A DNA stretch of 51,009 nt from the NCBI GenBank assembly GCA_014584695.1, contig JACTMI010000048.1, positions 1 to 51,009 of the forward strand. Direction: 5' to 3'. Of this stretch, positions 33,904 to 42,866 are shown piece after piece. Each line of letters begins with the position of its first letter. Positions within the stretch are counted from its first letter, which is position 1. The position numbers and the translations under genes are program-made. Below the pieces are notes generated by a model that worked only from the letters and a program-made list of their open reading frames with translations, made no database searches and was not told the origin of the DNA. This DNA comes from Acidobacteriota bacterium. GTDB lineage: Bacteria; Acidobacteriota; Thermoanaerobaculia; Multivoradales; JAGPDF01.

Positions 33904-34733
33904 GGGCCCGCTTCGTCGACCCCCGCGGGGAGCCGGCCTGGGTGCGCTGGCTGCTGATCGCCACCGCGCTCGGTTTCCTCGGCCTCTTCCTGGCGGTGCC
34001 GCTCGCCGCGGTCTTCGTCCAAGCGTTCTCGAAGGGCTGGGAGACCTACCTCGCGGCGATCCGCGAGCCGGTGGCGCTCGCGGCGGTGAAGCTGACCCTG
34101 CTGGTGGCGGCGATCGTGGTGCCGGTCAACACCCTGTTCGGAGTGGCGGCGGCGTGGGCGGTGACCCGCTTCCGCTTTCGCGGTCGCGACCTGCTGGTGA
34201 CGCTGATCGACCTGCCCTTCAGCGTCTCGCCGGTGGTCGCGGGCATGCTGTTCGTGCTGCTGTTCGGCGCCCAGGGGCTGCTCGGACCCTGGCTCGTCGC
34301 GCACGAGGTTCGAATCCTGTTCGCTCTGCCGGGGATCGTGATCGCGACGCTGTTCGTGACCCTGCCGTTCGTCGCCCGGCAGCTCATTCCGCTGATGGAG
34401 GCGCAGGGGCGGGTGGAGGAGGAGGCCGCGGTCACTCTGGGTGCGCGCGGACCACAGCTGTTCGCGTGGGTGACGCTGCCCAAGATCCGCTGGGGGCTGC
34501 TCTACGGCGTGGTGCTGACCAGCGCGCGGGCGATGGGGGAGTTCGGCGCCGTATCGGTGGTCTCCGGCCACATCCGGGGCCGCACCAATACCATCCCCCT
34601 GCACGTCGAGATCCTCTACAACGAGTACCAGTTCGCGGCCGCCTTCGCGGTCGCCTCCCTGCTCACCCTGACCGCGCTCGGGACGCTCGCGGCCCAGGCG
34701 GTGCTCGGCCGCCGCCTCGGTCCTCGCACCTGA
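33900..34733 (+). CDS. cysW: Sulfate ABC transporter permease, CysW
   Basis: 277 residues from a GTG overlapping the CysT stop. It carries LIDLPFSVSPVVAGMLFVLL, the EAA-loop VEEEAAVTLGARGPQLFAWV and ARAMGEFGAVSVVSGHIRG, all characteristic of CysW, and about six helices. It is the last transport gene of the operon and is followed 14 nt later by a sensor kinase gene. Confidence 0.92.
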   Translation: MRARFVDPRGEPAWVRWLLIATALGFLGLFLAVPLAAVFVQAFSKGWETYLAAIREPVALAAVKLTLLVAAIVVPVNTLFGVAAAWAVTRFRFRGRDLLVTLIDLPFSVSPVVAGMLFVLLFGAQGLLGPWLVAHEVRILFALPGIVIATLFVTLPFVARQLIPLMEAQGRVEEEAAVTLGARGPQLFAWVTLPKIRWGLLYGVVLTSARAMGEFGAVSVVSGHIRGRTNTIPLHVEILYNEYQFAAAFAVASLLTLTALGTLAAQAVLGRRLGPRT

Positions 34734-34735
34734 GG

Positions 34736-34741
34736 TAGCGT
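34736..34741 (+). promoter_or_regulatory. -10-like element TAGCGT of the two-component system
   Basis: TAGCGT is followed by TTCACC and ATG 34748, 6 nt later. If active it would give a leaderless mRNA for the kinase, separate from read-through of the sulfate operon. Confidence 0.35.
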
Positions 34742-34747
34742 TTCACC

Positions 34748-36463
34748 ATGAGCGCGCTCGGGTTTCGCGGCGTGCTGGCGACCTGGACCCTGGCGCTCGT
34801 GTCGGCGTCTCTGGCCGCGGTGGGCGCGGTCGCCCTGGTCCAGACCCATCGCTTGGCGCGCGAGGAGGCCCTCGACCGCGCCCGCCGCGGATTGGCGCGC
34901 GGCTTCGAGGCGGTCCGGCTGGGGCTGCCGCCGGATGGATTCGAGGAGCCCGACGGCGTGGTGCTCTCGGTTCGCCTAAGGGACCAGGTGGACGCCGAGT
35001 ACGCGGACCCGCGAGTCGCCCTCTGGCGGCAGGCGCTCGACGGCGGTGTCGCGGCGGCGCTGCTCGGCGGCGACATCGGAGCCGTCGCCGTCCGGCCGCT
35101 GCCGGGAGATCCCTCGAGCGGCGTGCTCGAGGCACGCGTGCCGGCCGCTTCGATCCGCGCGCGGGTCGCCCGCTTCGCCACCCGCGCGGCGGTCGCGGCC
35201 GGGTTGCTGGCCGGGCTCTCGGTCCTCGCCTCTCTCGCGGTCGCGCGGCGGCTGGGGCGCCCCGTGGCGCGCCTGGCGGCCGCCGCGTCCGCGCTCGGAC
35301 GTGGCGACCTGCAGACCCCGCTGCCGGGCGGCGAGGCGGGGGAGGTCGGGGAGCTGGCGCGCACGCTCGAGAGCATGCGGCTCCAGCTGCTCGAAGTGAC
35401 CGGCGAAGCGGAGCGCAGTCGGTTCGAGCTCGAGTCGGTGCTGGCGAGCGTCTCGGAGGGGGTGTTCGCCGTCGATCGCGACCGCCGGATCCGGTATCTG
35501 TCGCCGCGGGCGGAAGCCCTCCTGGGCGTCGGGTCCGGCGCGGCGATCGGAGCCTTCTGCGGGGAGATCCTGCGGCCCGAGCCGGTGGCGGGCGAACCTC
35601 CGTGCGAGAGCCGTTGCCCGATTCTGCAGGCCCGCTTCCGGGGGCCCGTGCGAGCGAGCGAGGTCCTCCGCTGCGGCGCGGGCCCCTGGGTCGCGCGCCT
35701 GTCGAGCTCACCGCCGGTGGGCGCGTTGCAGGTCCAGATCCTCCGGCCCGAGACGGCCGAGGAAGCGGCGCGCCGGGCGCGCGACGCCGTGGTCGCCGAT
35801 CTGGCGCACGAGCTCAAGACGCCGCTCGCCGCGCAGCGCGCGTCGCTGGAGTTGCTGCGCGAGCGACTCTCCGCCGGCGATTCCGAATCGGCCGAGCTGG
35901 CGGCGGCGGTCGAAGCCGGCGCGCTGCGGCTGCAGCGGCTGATCGACAACCTGCTGGAGAGCGTCCGGATCGAGGCGGGCGAGCTGGCGATCCGGCGCGC
36001 TCCGCTGGAGCTCGACGAGGTGGTCGAGGAGGCGATCGGAACCATGGCGCCGTTGCTCGCCAAGCGCGGCCAGCGGCTGGAGCTGTCGCTGCCTCATCCC
36101 CTGCCCGGGCTGGTCGGCGACGCGCCACGGCTGGTCCAGGCGCTGGTCAACGTGGTGGCCAACGCCTCGAAGTTCGCCCCGCCGGGGAGCGAAGTGCGGA
36201 TCGGCGTCTCGCTCCGGCAGGAGGCGCTGGCGCTCTGGGTGGAGGACGAGGGTCCGGGCTTCGAGCCGGCGGAGCTGTCACGGTTGACGACCCGCTTCCG
36301 GCGCGGGGCCGGAGCCGCCGAGCCGCGCGAGGAGGGGAGCGGACTGGGGCTGTGGATCACCCGCTCGATCGCCGAGCGCCACGGCGGGGCGCTCGAAGTG
36401 GCACGGCTCGGCGGCCGGACGCGGGTCACGCTCGAGCTGCCTGTAGCAGAATCGGCGGCGTGA
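34748..36463 (+). CDS. Membrane sensor histidine kinase (HAMP-PAS-HisKA-HATPase)
   Basis: 571 residues. Two membrane helices (about 10-30 and 145-170) bracket a ~115-residue extracytoplasmic region. A HAMP linker (RRLGRPVARLAAAASALGRG) is followed by a PAS domain (ELESVLASVSEGVFAVDRDR, RIRYLSPRAEALLGVG) that contains an unusual cysteine set (AFCGE, PPCESRCPI, LRCGAG). HisKA has DLAHELKTPLAAQ with phospho-acceptor His354; the ATPase part has NVVANASKFAPPGSE, DEGPGF and GSGLGLWI. Its stop overlaps the response regulator start. The signal is unknown; the position after the sulfate transport genes hints at sulfur or oxyanion sensing, but PhoR-like phosphate sensing is equally possible. Confidence 0.9.
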   Translation: MSALGFRGVLATWTLALVSASLAAVGAVALVQTHRLAREEALDRARRGLARGFEAVRLGLPPDGFEEPDGVVLSVRLRDQVDAEYADPRVALWRQALDGGVAAALLGGDIGAVAVRPLPGDPSSGVLEARVPAASIRARVARFATRAAVAAGLLAGLSVLASLAVARRLGRPVARLAAAASALGRGDLQTPLPGGEAGEVGELARTLESMRLQLLEVTGEAERSRFELESVLASVSEGVFAVDRDRRIRYLSPRAEALLGVGSGAAIGAFCGEILRPEPVAGEPPCESRCPILQARFRGPVRASEVLRCGAGPWVARLSSSPPVGALQVQILRPETAEEAARRARDAVVADLAHELKTPLAAQRASLELLRERLSAGDSESAELAAAVEAGALRLQRLIDNLLESVRIEAGELAIRRAPLELDEVVEEAIGTMAPLLAKRGQRLELSLPHPLPGLVGDAPRLVQALVNVVANASKFAPPGSEVRIGVSLRQEALALWVEDEGPGFEPAELSRLTTRFRRGAGAAEPREEGSGLGLWITRSIAERHGGALEVARLGGRTRVTLELPVAESAA

Positions 36464-37137
36464 AGATCCTGGTCGTCGACGACGACGACGAGCTGCGGGC
36501 GATCGTCTGCTTTGCGCTGCGCAACGCCGGCCTGCTCGCGCTCGAAGCGGCCGGCGCCGCCGATGCGCTCGCCATGGCCGAGGCCGAGCGGCCGTCGCTG
36601 GTCGTGCTCGATCTGAATCTCGGCCGCGAGGACGGGCTGGAGCTGATCCCCCGGCTGCGCGCGACGAGCGCGGCGCCGATCCTCGTCCTCTCCGTCCGGG
36701 CGACCGAGGAGGACGTCGTGCGCGGCCTCGACCTCGGCGCCGACGATTATCTGACCAAACCGTTCAGCCCACGCACCCTGCTCGCGCGCGTGCGCGCGCT
36801 GCTGCGGCGCGCCGGCGTCGAGGCGGCGGCGCAGCCGCTGGTCGCGGGTCCGTACAGCCTCGACCTGGAGCGCCGCCTGCTGAGCGTCGCCGGCCGGACC
36901 GCCGTCCGCCTGACGCCGCTCGAGCTGCGCCTGATGCAGCTGCTGCTCGCGCACGCCGGCGAGACCGTGCCAGCCGAGCGACTGATCGCGCACACCTGGG
37001 GCGCGCGCGGCGACGGCGACCGCCAACTGCTCAAGCAGCTCGTCCACCGCCTGCGCCAGAAGCTCGAGGACGACCCCGCCGCCCCCGTCCGCCTGGTCAC
37101 CGCGAGCGGCGCCGGCTACGAGCTGCGTCTGGGCTGA
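36460..37137 (+). CDS. Response regulator, OmpR/PhoB family
   Basis: 225 residues from a GTG overlapping the kinase stop (GTGA). The receiver domain has the acidic pocket VDDDDE, phospho-acceptor Asp51 in VVLDLNLGREDG and Lys in YLTKPFSPRTLLARVRALL. The C-terminal winged helix has VRLTPLELRLMQLLLAHAGE and LKQLVHRLRQKLEDD. It is the cognate partner of the kinase. Its 3' end overlaps the convergent NhaC-like gene by 22 nt. Confidence 0.93.
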   Translation: MKILVVDDDDELRAIVCFALRNAGLLALEAAGAADALAMAEAERPSLVVLDLNLGREDGLELIPRLRATSAAPILVLSVRATEEDVVRGLDLGADDYLTKPFSPRTLLARVRALLRRAGVEAAAQPLVAGPYSLDLERRLLSVAGRTAVRLTPLELRLMQLLLAHAGETVPAERLIAHTWGARGDGDRQLLKQLVHRLRQKLEDDPAAPVRLVTASGAGYELRLG

Positions 37138-38612
37138 GCGGCCGGCTCGGGCTCGTCGCCGTCGCCGGGCTTCGAGCGCTCGATGGTGAAGCCGGTGAAG
37201 CCGTAGGTGGCGGAGACCAGGGGGTTGACCAGGTTGAAGAAGCAGAACGGCAGGTAGGTGAAGGTGGCGACGCCCAGGGTCTGGGCCATGAAGGCGCCGC
37301 AGGTGTTCCAGGGGACGAGGGCCGAGGTCAAAGTGCCGGCGTCCTCGAGCGCGCGCGACAGGTTCTTGGGGTGGAGGCCGCGCCGCGCGTACTCGGCGCG
37401 GAACATCCGCCCGGGCAGCACGATGGCGATGTACTGGTCCGAGGCGATGACGTTCATGCCCAGCGCCGTGCCGAGCGTCGCCGCGATCAGCGTGCCGGTG
37501 CCGCGCACCGCCGCCAGGATGCTGGCGGCGATCTTCGACAGCATGCCGGTGGTCTCCATCACCGCGCCGAAAGTCATCGCCGAGAGGATCAGCCAGATGG
37601 TGTTGAGCATGCTCGACATGCCGCCGCGCGACAGCAGGTCGTCGAGCGCGGCGTTGCCGGATTCGAGCTTGAAGCCATCGAAGAGCGCGATCCAGAAGCC
37701 CTTGAGGAGCGCCACCAGCCGCGGCAGGTCGTTCTCGCCGACGAAGGTGAGCACCGCGCGCTGCTGGAAGACGACCGCGAACAGGCCCCCGACCAGCGCG
37801 CCGATCATCAGCGCCGGAAAGGCCGGCATCCGCTTCACCACCAGCAGCAGCACCAGCGCCGCCGGTAGCAGCAGGTGCGGACCGATCTCGAAGCTCGAGG
37901 AGAGAGCGTCGAGGACGACGTGCAAGTCGGGCCGCTCGGTCGTGCTGGGGCCGATCCAGCCGGCGATCGCGAAGCCGATCAGGGCGATCACCAGGCTGGG
38001 CGTCGTCGTCCAGAGCATGTGGCGGATGTGCGTGAACAGGTCCGTGCCCGCCATCGCCGGGGCGAGATTCGTGGTGTCGGAGAGCGGCGACATCTTGTCG
38101 CCGAAGTAGGCTCCCGAGATGATCGCCCCGGCGGTCAGCCCGAGGCTCAGGTCCTGGGCCGCGGCGATGCCGACCAGCGCGATGCCGATGGTCGACGCCG
38201 TGGTCCAGGAAGAGCCGGTGGCGAGCGAGACGAGGCTGCAGATGATGCAGGCGGCGGCGTAGAAAATCGCGGGCGAGAGAATCTGGAGGCCGTAGTAGAT
38301 CATCGTCGGCACGACCCCCGAGAGGATCCAGGTGCCGATCAGCGAGCCGACCACCAGCAGGATCAAGATCGCCGCCATCGACAGTGAAATGCCGTGGACG
38401 ATGCCGCCCTCGAGCTCCTTCCAGCGATAGCCGAGGCGCAAGCCCACCACGATGGCGACGCCGGCGGCGAGCAGCAGCGCGATCTGATTGGGACCGCTCG
38501 AGGAGCCGTCGCCGAAGAGCGCGACCGACGAGGCGAGCAGACCGACCAGGACGACGACCGGCAGCAGCGCGGCGGCGAGGCCGGGCGTTCTCTTCTCGTC
38601 GGGGGCGGGCAC
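37116..38612 (-). CDS. nhaC: NhaC-family Na+/H+ antiporter
   Basis: A 498-residue transporter with about eleven to twelve helices, starting at GTG 38612. Family features include CIICSLVSLATGSSWTTAST, GAIISGAYFGDKMSPLSDTT and the C-terminal ALEDAGTLTSALVPWNTCGA. NhaC proteins exchange Na+ for H+; some relatives exchange malate and lactate or Arg/ornithine-like pairs, so the substrate is not certain. TACCAT on the minus strand (38622-38627) lies 9 nt before the start codon. Its 3' end runs 22 nt into the response regulator gene on the other strand. Confidence 0.9.
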   Translation of the reverse strand: MPAPDEKRTPGLAAALLPVVVLVGLLASSVALFGDGSSSGPNQIALLLAAGVAIVVGLRLGYRWKELEGGIVHGISLSMAAILILLVVGSLIGTWILSGVVPTMIYYGLQILSPAIFYAAACIICSLVSLATGSSWTTASTIGIALVGIAAAQDLSLGLTAGAIISGAYFGDKMSPLSDTTNLAPAMAGTDLFTHIRHMLWTTTPSLVIALIGFAIAGWIGPSTTERPDLHVVLDALSSSFEIGPHLLLPAALVLLLVVKRMPAFPALMIGALVGGLFAVVFQQRAVLTFVGENDLPRLVALLKGFWIALFDGFKLESGNAALDDLLSRGGMSSMLNTIWLILSAMTFGAVMETTGMLSKIAASILAAVRGTGTLIAATLGTALGMNVIASDQYIAIVLPGRMFRAEYARRGLHPKNLSRALEDAGTLTSALVPWNTCGAFMAQTLGVATFTYLPFCFFNLVNPLVSATYGFTGFTIERSKPGDGDEPEPAAQPRRSS

Positions 38613-38621
38613 GGCCGGCGG

Positions 38622-38627
38622 ATGGTA
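38622..38627 (-). promoter_or_regulatory. -10-like element TACCAT of nhaC
   Basis: On the minus strand TACCAT is followed by CCGCCGGCC and then GTG 38612, so the transcript would have almost no leader. Confidence 0.35.
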
Positions 38628-38665
38628 GCACGCCGGTGGCGCTCCCCGGTCGGCCCGTCAGCGCT

Positions 38666-38671
38666 TAGTAT
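38666..38671 (+). promoter_or_regulatory. -10-like element TAGTAT of cstA
   Basis: TAGTAT lies 16 nt before the ATG of a six-codon frame (38688) that ends by overlapping the cstA start at 38705. Confidence 0.4.
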
Positions 38672-38687
38672 CTTGCATCGGCCCGCC

Positions 38688-38708
38688 ATGAACCCGTGCC
38701 CACCATGA
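38688..38708 (+). other. Six-codon upstream reading frame MNPCPP overlapping the cstA start
   Basis: ATG 38688 opens a frame of six codons whose TGA (38706-38708) overlaps the cstA ATG (38705-38707) as ATGA. The proline-rich peptide could stall ribosomes or deliver them to cstA, which has no clear Shine-Dalgarno. It may be coincidence. Confidence 0.3.
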
Positions 38709-40381
38709 ACCTGGCCATCCTGGCGATCGCCTTCCTGGCGCTGCTCGTCAGCGCCTACCGGATCTACGGTGGCTGGATCGCTCGCCGCTTCGAGCTCGAC
38801 GATCGGCGGCCGACGCCGGCGCATCGGGTCGACGACGGCGTCGACTTCGTCCCGATCAAGCGCAGCTACCTGTTCGCGCAGCACTTCTCGGCCATCGCCG
38901 CGGCGGGACCGATCGCCGGACCGATCCTCGCCTGTCAGGCTTTCGGCTGGGGACCTTGTCTGGTCTGGATCGCCTTCGGCGTGGTGCTGATCGGATCGGT
39001 GCACGACTTCTCGGCGCTCACGGCGTCGGTGCGCCACGGCGGGCTGTCGATCGCCGAGATCACGCGCGGCGCGCTCGGCCCGCGCGCCGGCCGCGCGATG
39101 ATCGCTTTCATCTGGATCGCCCTGGTCTACGTGATCGTCGCGTTCGCCGACATCACCGCCGGGACCTTCGTCGCCGGCACCGAGGAGCTGCGCGGCGGCC
39201 GTGTCGAGTTCCACCCGGGCGGCGCGGTGGCGGCGGCGAGCGTGCTCTACCTCGGCCTCTCGATCCTGCTCGGCCTGGTCCAGCGCTTCCTGCGGCCGCC
39301 GCTGTGGCTGGCGACAGCGATCTTCGTCCCGGCGACTTTCGGCGTCTGTTGGCTGGGCACACGGATCTCGACCTGGCTGGTGGCGCCGCACGTCACTTGG
39401 GGGATCGCGATTCTCGTCTACTGCGCCGTGGCGTCGATGATGCCGGTCTGGTCGCTGCTACAGCCGCGCGGCTACCTGGGCGGCTACGTGCTCTACACCG
39501 CGCTCGCGCTCGGGGTGGTCGGCGTGCTGTTCGGCGGCTACGAGATCCAGCAGCCCGCCTTCAAGACCTGGGACTCGGGCGGGCTCGCTGGCGGGCTGTT
39601 CCCCTTCCTGTTCGTCACCATCGCTTGTGGCGCCTGCTCGGGCTTTCATGGCCTGGTCTGCTCGGGCACGACCTCGAAACAGATCGATCGCGAGAGCGAC
39701 TGCCGGGCCGTCGGCTATGGCGCCATGCTGTGCGAGGGGTTCGTGGCGCTGATCGCCCTGGTGACCATCATGATCGTCGCCCCCGAGGCCACCCGCGGCC
39801 TCTCTCCCGGCACGATCTACGGCAACGGCGTCGGCCGCTTCCTGGCGCTGCTGATCGGCGAGCAGTACCTGCCGTTCGCGATCACCTTCGGCGCCATGGC
39901 CTTCTCGACCTTCGTGTTCGACACGCTGGACGTTTCGGCGCGGCTGGGCCGCTACCTGCTCCAGGAGCTGTTCGGCTGGCCGGGGCGGCTCGGCGCGCTG
40001 GTGGCGACGCTGTTGACGGTGGCGCCGGCGGTCTACTTCGTCGCCGCTGGCGGGCAGGGGGCGTGGACCAAGTTCTGGACCCTCTTCGGTGCCTCGAACC
40101 AGCTGCTCGCGGCGTTGACGCTGCTGGTGCTGACCACCTGGCTGCGGCGACAGGGGCAGAGCGGCCTTTTCACCCTCCTGCCCATGCTGTTCGTCGCCAC
40201 GATCACGGTCTGGGCGCTCGGCACGCTCGCGCTCGGCAACTGGCGCGCCGCGGCGGGCATCGACGTCGCTTTCTGGAACGGCACCGCCGCGACCGCGCTG
40301 ATCGCCCTCGCGGCGTACCTGTTCGTCGTCGCCGGGCGCGCGGCCCGCGCGGCGCGGCTCGGAGCCGCCACGGACGGCTAG
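38705..40381 (+). CDS. cstA: Carbon starvation protein A (CstA-family pyruvate/peptide transporter)
   Basis: A 558-residue membrane protein with many helices. CstA-family sequence: SAYRIYGGWIARRFELDD, PIKRSYLFAQHFSAIAAAGP, IAGPILACQAFGWGPCLVWI, and HGLVCSGTTSKQIDRESDCR. Members take up pyruvate (CstA, BtsT) or peptides under nutrient limitation. The start is taken at ATG 38705; GTG 38696 in the same frame is possible. The gene stands alone and converges on the methyltransferase-like gene (11-nt gap). No BtsSR-type LytTR system is seen nearby. Confidence 0.92.
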   Translation: MNLAILAIAFLALLVSAYRIYGGWIARRFELDDRRPTPAHRVDDGVDFVPIKRSYLFAQHFSAIAAAGPIAGPILACQAFGWGPCLVWIAFGVVLIGSVHDFSALTASVRHGGLSIAEITRGALGPRAGRAMIAFIWIALVYVIVAFADITAGTFVAGTEELRGGRVEFHPGGAVAAASVLYLGLSILLGLVQRFLRPPLWLATAIFVPATFGVCWLGTRISTWLVAPHVTWGIAILVYCAVASMMPVWSLLQPRGYLGGYVLYTALALGVVGVLFGGYEIQQPAFKTWDSGGLAGGLFPFLFVTIACGACSGFHGLVCSGTTSKQIDRESDCRAVGYGAMLCEGFVALIALVTIMIVAPEATRGLSPGTIYGNGVGRFLALLIGEQYLPFAITFGAMAFSTFVFDTLDVSARLGRYLLQELFGWPGRLGALVATLLTVAPAVYFVAAGGQGAWTKFWTLFGASNQLLAALTLLVLTTWLRRQGQSGLFTLLPMLFVATITVWALGTLALGNWRAAAGIDVAFWNGTAATALIALAAYLFVVAGRAARAARLGAATDG

Positions 40382-40392
40382 TTCCGCTCGCC

Positions 40393-41391
40393 TTACGGTG
40401 CGGCGGGGGCGCCTTGGAGCTCGCCCAGGGCCGCGGCGGCCCGGCGCAGGTCGAGGCCGCGCAGGCCGAGCTCGCGAGCTCGAGCGAGGTGGCGGCGGGC
40501 GTGGTCGAGCCGGCCGCGGTCGAGCTCGAGCTTCACCCGCGCGGCCCAGACGTTGGCTCCCATCGGCGGAGTGACCAGAGAGAGCGCCCACTCGAACGCC
40601 GCGGCGACCTCGGCATCGTCGAGCGCTTCAGCCACGACGGGCCGTTCGAGCTCGGCGACCTCGAATGGCGCGGCGACGCGGAAGACCAGCGATCCGGACG
40701 CCGGCAGGTGCAGCAGTGGCTCGAGCGAGGCCCGCAGCCGGAAGCGGGAAAGGTGCACCCACGGCGCGAACCAGTGGGCGAAGTCCTGGTCGATGAGGAG
40801 CGAGCTGCCGGGAGAGAGGGCGGGAAAGAAGGCCCGGCGGACGGCGAGATCGAGCTCCGGGCTCTTGGCGGCATCGTGGAAGAGCAGGGCGATCTGTGCT
40901 CCCGGCGGCCGGGTCGCCGCCGCGAGGTCGCCCGCGTGCGGGGTCACGAGCGCGGCGAGATCTCCCAGTTGGCGCAGGAACAGGGGCTCGAAGCTGTCCC
41001 CTTCGTCGAGGCCGGCGTCCAGAAAAGCCGCCATCCAGCTCTCCCAGCGGAACCGATCGTAGGCGTGGACGCGGCCGCGAGGGTCCGAGCAACGCGGATT
41101 GTTGCGCACGCCGCGTGCCAGCGGGATCGCGGACGAGCCGAGCCAGCTGCCGAGATCCACGATCTCGCCCTGACCGTCCCAGGTGCGCTCCGCCCAGGCG
41201 CGCAGAAAGGCGCGCTCCTCGAGTGACGTCATTCCGATCGGAGTCGCGTCCTCGGGATCGAGCAGCAACCAGGGCAGAGCCGGCCGCCGCAGCGCGGGCC
41301 GGCGCAGCTCGAGCAGCACGCGGTCCAGCAGCGAGCGGAACCCCTCGCGCCGGAGCAGCCGCAGCGCGCGGTCGAAGCGATGGAGCTTCAC
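40393..41391 (-). CDS. Putative class I SAM-dependent methyltransferase of the polysaccharide locus
   Basis: 332 residues from GTG 41391. A glycine-containing motif I (GEIVDLGSWLGSSAIPLARG), a following acidic turn (GRVHAYDRFRWESWM) and a later FHDAAKSPELDLAVRRAFF and GSSLLIDQDFAHWF fit a class I methyltransferase of the macrocin-O-methyltransferase/Methyltransf_24 type. The last ~90 residues are helical with TPR-like character (LDHARRHLARARELGLRGLD). It lies 47 nt downstream of the sugar transferase gene in the same direction, so it may decorate the polysaccharide made by this locus (inference). Confidence 0.6.
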   Translation of the reverse strand: MKLHRFDRALRLLRREGFRSLLDRVLLELRRPALRRPALPWLLLDPEDATPIGMTSLEERAFLRAWAERTWDGQGEIVDLGSWLGSSAIPLARGVRNNPRCSDPRGRVHAYDRFRWESWMAAFLDAGLDEGDSFEPLFLRQLGDLAALVTPHAGDLAAATRPPGAQIALLFHDAAKSPELDLAVRRAFFPALSPGSSLLIDQDFAHWFAPWVHLSRFRLRASLEPLLHLPASGSLVFRVAAPFEVAELERPVVAEALDDAEVAAAFEWALSLVTPPMGANVWAARVKLELDRGRLDHARRHLARARELGLRGLDLRRAAAALGELQGAPAAP

Positions 41392-41438
41392 GGTGCCTCC
41401 GAGGGACCCGGACCGGGCACGCGAGGCTTCACCGCCAG

Positions 41439-42866
41439 TCAGTGGGCGTTGTGTCGGATGCCGTGGCGGACGGTCATCCAGAGGATCTTGAAGTCGAGGC
41501 CGAGCGACCAGTTCTCGATGTAGTAGAGGTCGTATTCGAGGCGCTTGCGGATCGAAGTGTTGCCCCGCCAGCCATGGACCTGTGCCCAGCCGGTGATGCC
41601 GGCCTTGACCTTGTGTCGGAGCATGTACTGGGGCAGCCGCTGCTTGAACTCGTGCACGAAAGTCGGCCGCTCCGGCCGCGGGCCGACCAGCGACATGTCA
41701 CCGACCAGGACGTTCCAGAGCTGCGGCAGCTCGTCGAAGCTCCAGCGGCGCAGGAAGCTGCCGAGGCGCGTCCGCCGCGGGTCGTCCTGGACCGCCCAGA
41801 CCGGGCCGGTGCTCGCCTCGGCGTCGACCCGCATGGAGCGGAACTTCCAGATCTTGAACACCCGGCCGTCGAGCCCCATCCGCTCCTGGCTGTAGAGGAT
41901 CGGGCCGCGGTCCTCGAGCCAGATGGCGAGGGCGAGCAGCGGGAGGAAGGGCGACAGCGCGAGCAGCCCGGCCGCCGAGAAGGCGAGGTCGAGAACTCGC
42001 TTGACCAGGCTGTTCCATCCCTGCAACGGGACCTGCGACAGGTTGATGATCGGCGTGCCGTCGAGGTCCTCCAACGTCGCCTTGAGCGTCGCGTACTGGA
42101 GGATGTCGGGGACCAGCTTGATCTCCACGCACTCGCTGCCGGCCGCCTGCAGCACCTTCATCACCTTCTTGTGCGCTTCGAGCGGCAGAGCGACGAAGAG
42201 TTGCTCGATGCCGCGCTCGGCGATCGTCGACTCGAGCTCTTTGAGGCTGCCCAGGACCGGCACGCCGCAGAAGCGGCGCCCGGCCTTGCCGGGATCGTCG
42301 TCGAGGAAGCCGACCACTTCGAAGCCCAGCTCGCGGTGAGCCTGGAGCTTCTGCGTGACCTCCAGCCCGAGCTTGCCCGCGCCCACGACCAGGATCCGCT
42401 GCAGCCGTCCGGCGTGGAGGCTGGCGCTGGCGAGCAGCAGCCGCAGCGCCAGCCGGAAAGCGACCACCAGGATCACCGAAAGCAGCGCGAACAGCGCCAG
42501 GAACGGGCGGCTGTAGGTGAAGGGCTCGGTGCTGCCGGGCGACTGGAGCGGCCGATACCAGGTGAAGAGGCCCGACAGCAGCACGGTGGCGAGCACCACC
42601 CCGAGCAGCACGGAGACCGCCTCGTCGACGCGGCTGCGGTTGCTACGGCTCTGATAGAGCCCGTGGAAGTAGAAGACGACGGGGAAGAGCAGGAGAACGA
42701 CCGGCAACAGCTCCAGATAGCGGCCGAACTCCGGTGTCCCCTTGGTCAGGGGGAGGACTTCGACCTCGAAACGGAGAAACCAAGCGCCGAAGAAGGCCGC
42801 CAGGGTTGCCAGGATGTCTCCGGCGAGATGGACCGCGGAAGCGATCCGTTGCCGTTGATGGATCAA
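41439..42866 (-). CDS. Undecaprenyl-phosphate glucose phosphotransferase-like initiating sugar transferase
   Basis: A 475-residue WcaJ/WbaP-type polyprenyl-phosphate sugar-1-phosphate transferase. The N-terminal half has four to five membrane helices and a Rossmann-like CoA-binding-type domain (RILVVGAGKLGLEVTQKLQA). The C-terminal catalytic part has LVKRVLDLAFSAAGLLALSP, YSQERMGLDGRVFKIWKFRS, RRWSFDELPQLWNVLVGDMS, LVGPRPERP and VKAGITGWAQVHGWRG. It starts lipid-linked repeat-unit synthesis for exopolysaccharide or capsule. The start is TTG 42866 overlapping the upstream stop (TTGA). It is the third glycan gene in a minus-strand operon. Confidence 0.93.
   Translation of the reverse strand: MIHQRQRIASAVHLAGDILATLAAFFGAWFLRFEVEVLPLTKGTPEFGRYLELLPVVLLLFPVVFYFHGLYQSRSNRSRVDEAVSVLLGVVLATVLLSGLFTWYRPLQSPGSTEPFTYSRPFLALFALLSVILVVAFRLALRLLLASASLHAGRLQRILVVGAGKLGLEVTQKLQAHRELGFEVVGFLDDDPGKAGRRFCGVPVLGSLKELESTIAERGIEQLFVALPLEAHKKVMKVLQAAGSECVEIKLVPDILQYATLKATLEDLDGTPIINLSQVPLQGWNSLVKRVLDLAFSAAGLLALSPFLPLLALAIWLEDRGPILYSQERMGLDGRVFKIWKFRSMRVDAEASTGPVWAVQDDPRRTRLGSFLRRWSFDELPQLWNVLVGDMSLVGPRPERPTFVHEFKQRLPQYMLRHKVKAGITGWAQVHGWRGNTSIRKRLEYDLYYIENWSLGLDFKILWMTVRHGIRHNAH

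Noticed and set aside
37116-37137. Misassembly at the overlapping 3' ends of the response regulator and nhaC
   Set aside because: Both proteins keep normal lengths and C-termini; a 22-nt convergent overlap is unremarkable in a compact genome.
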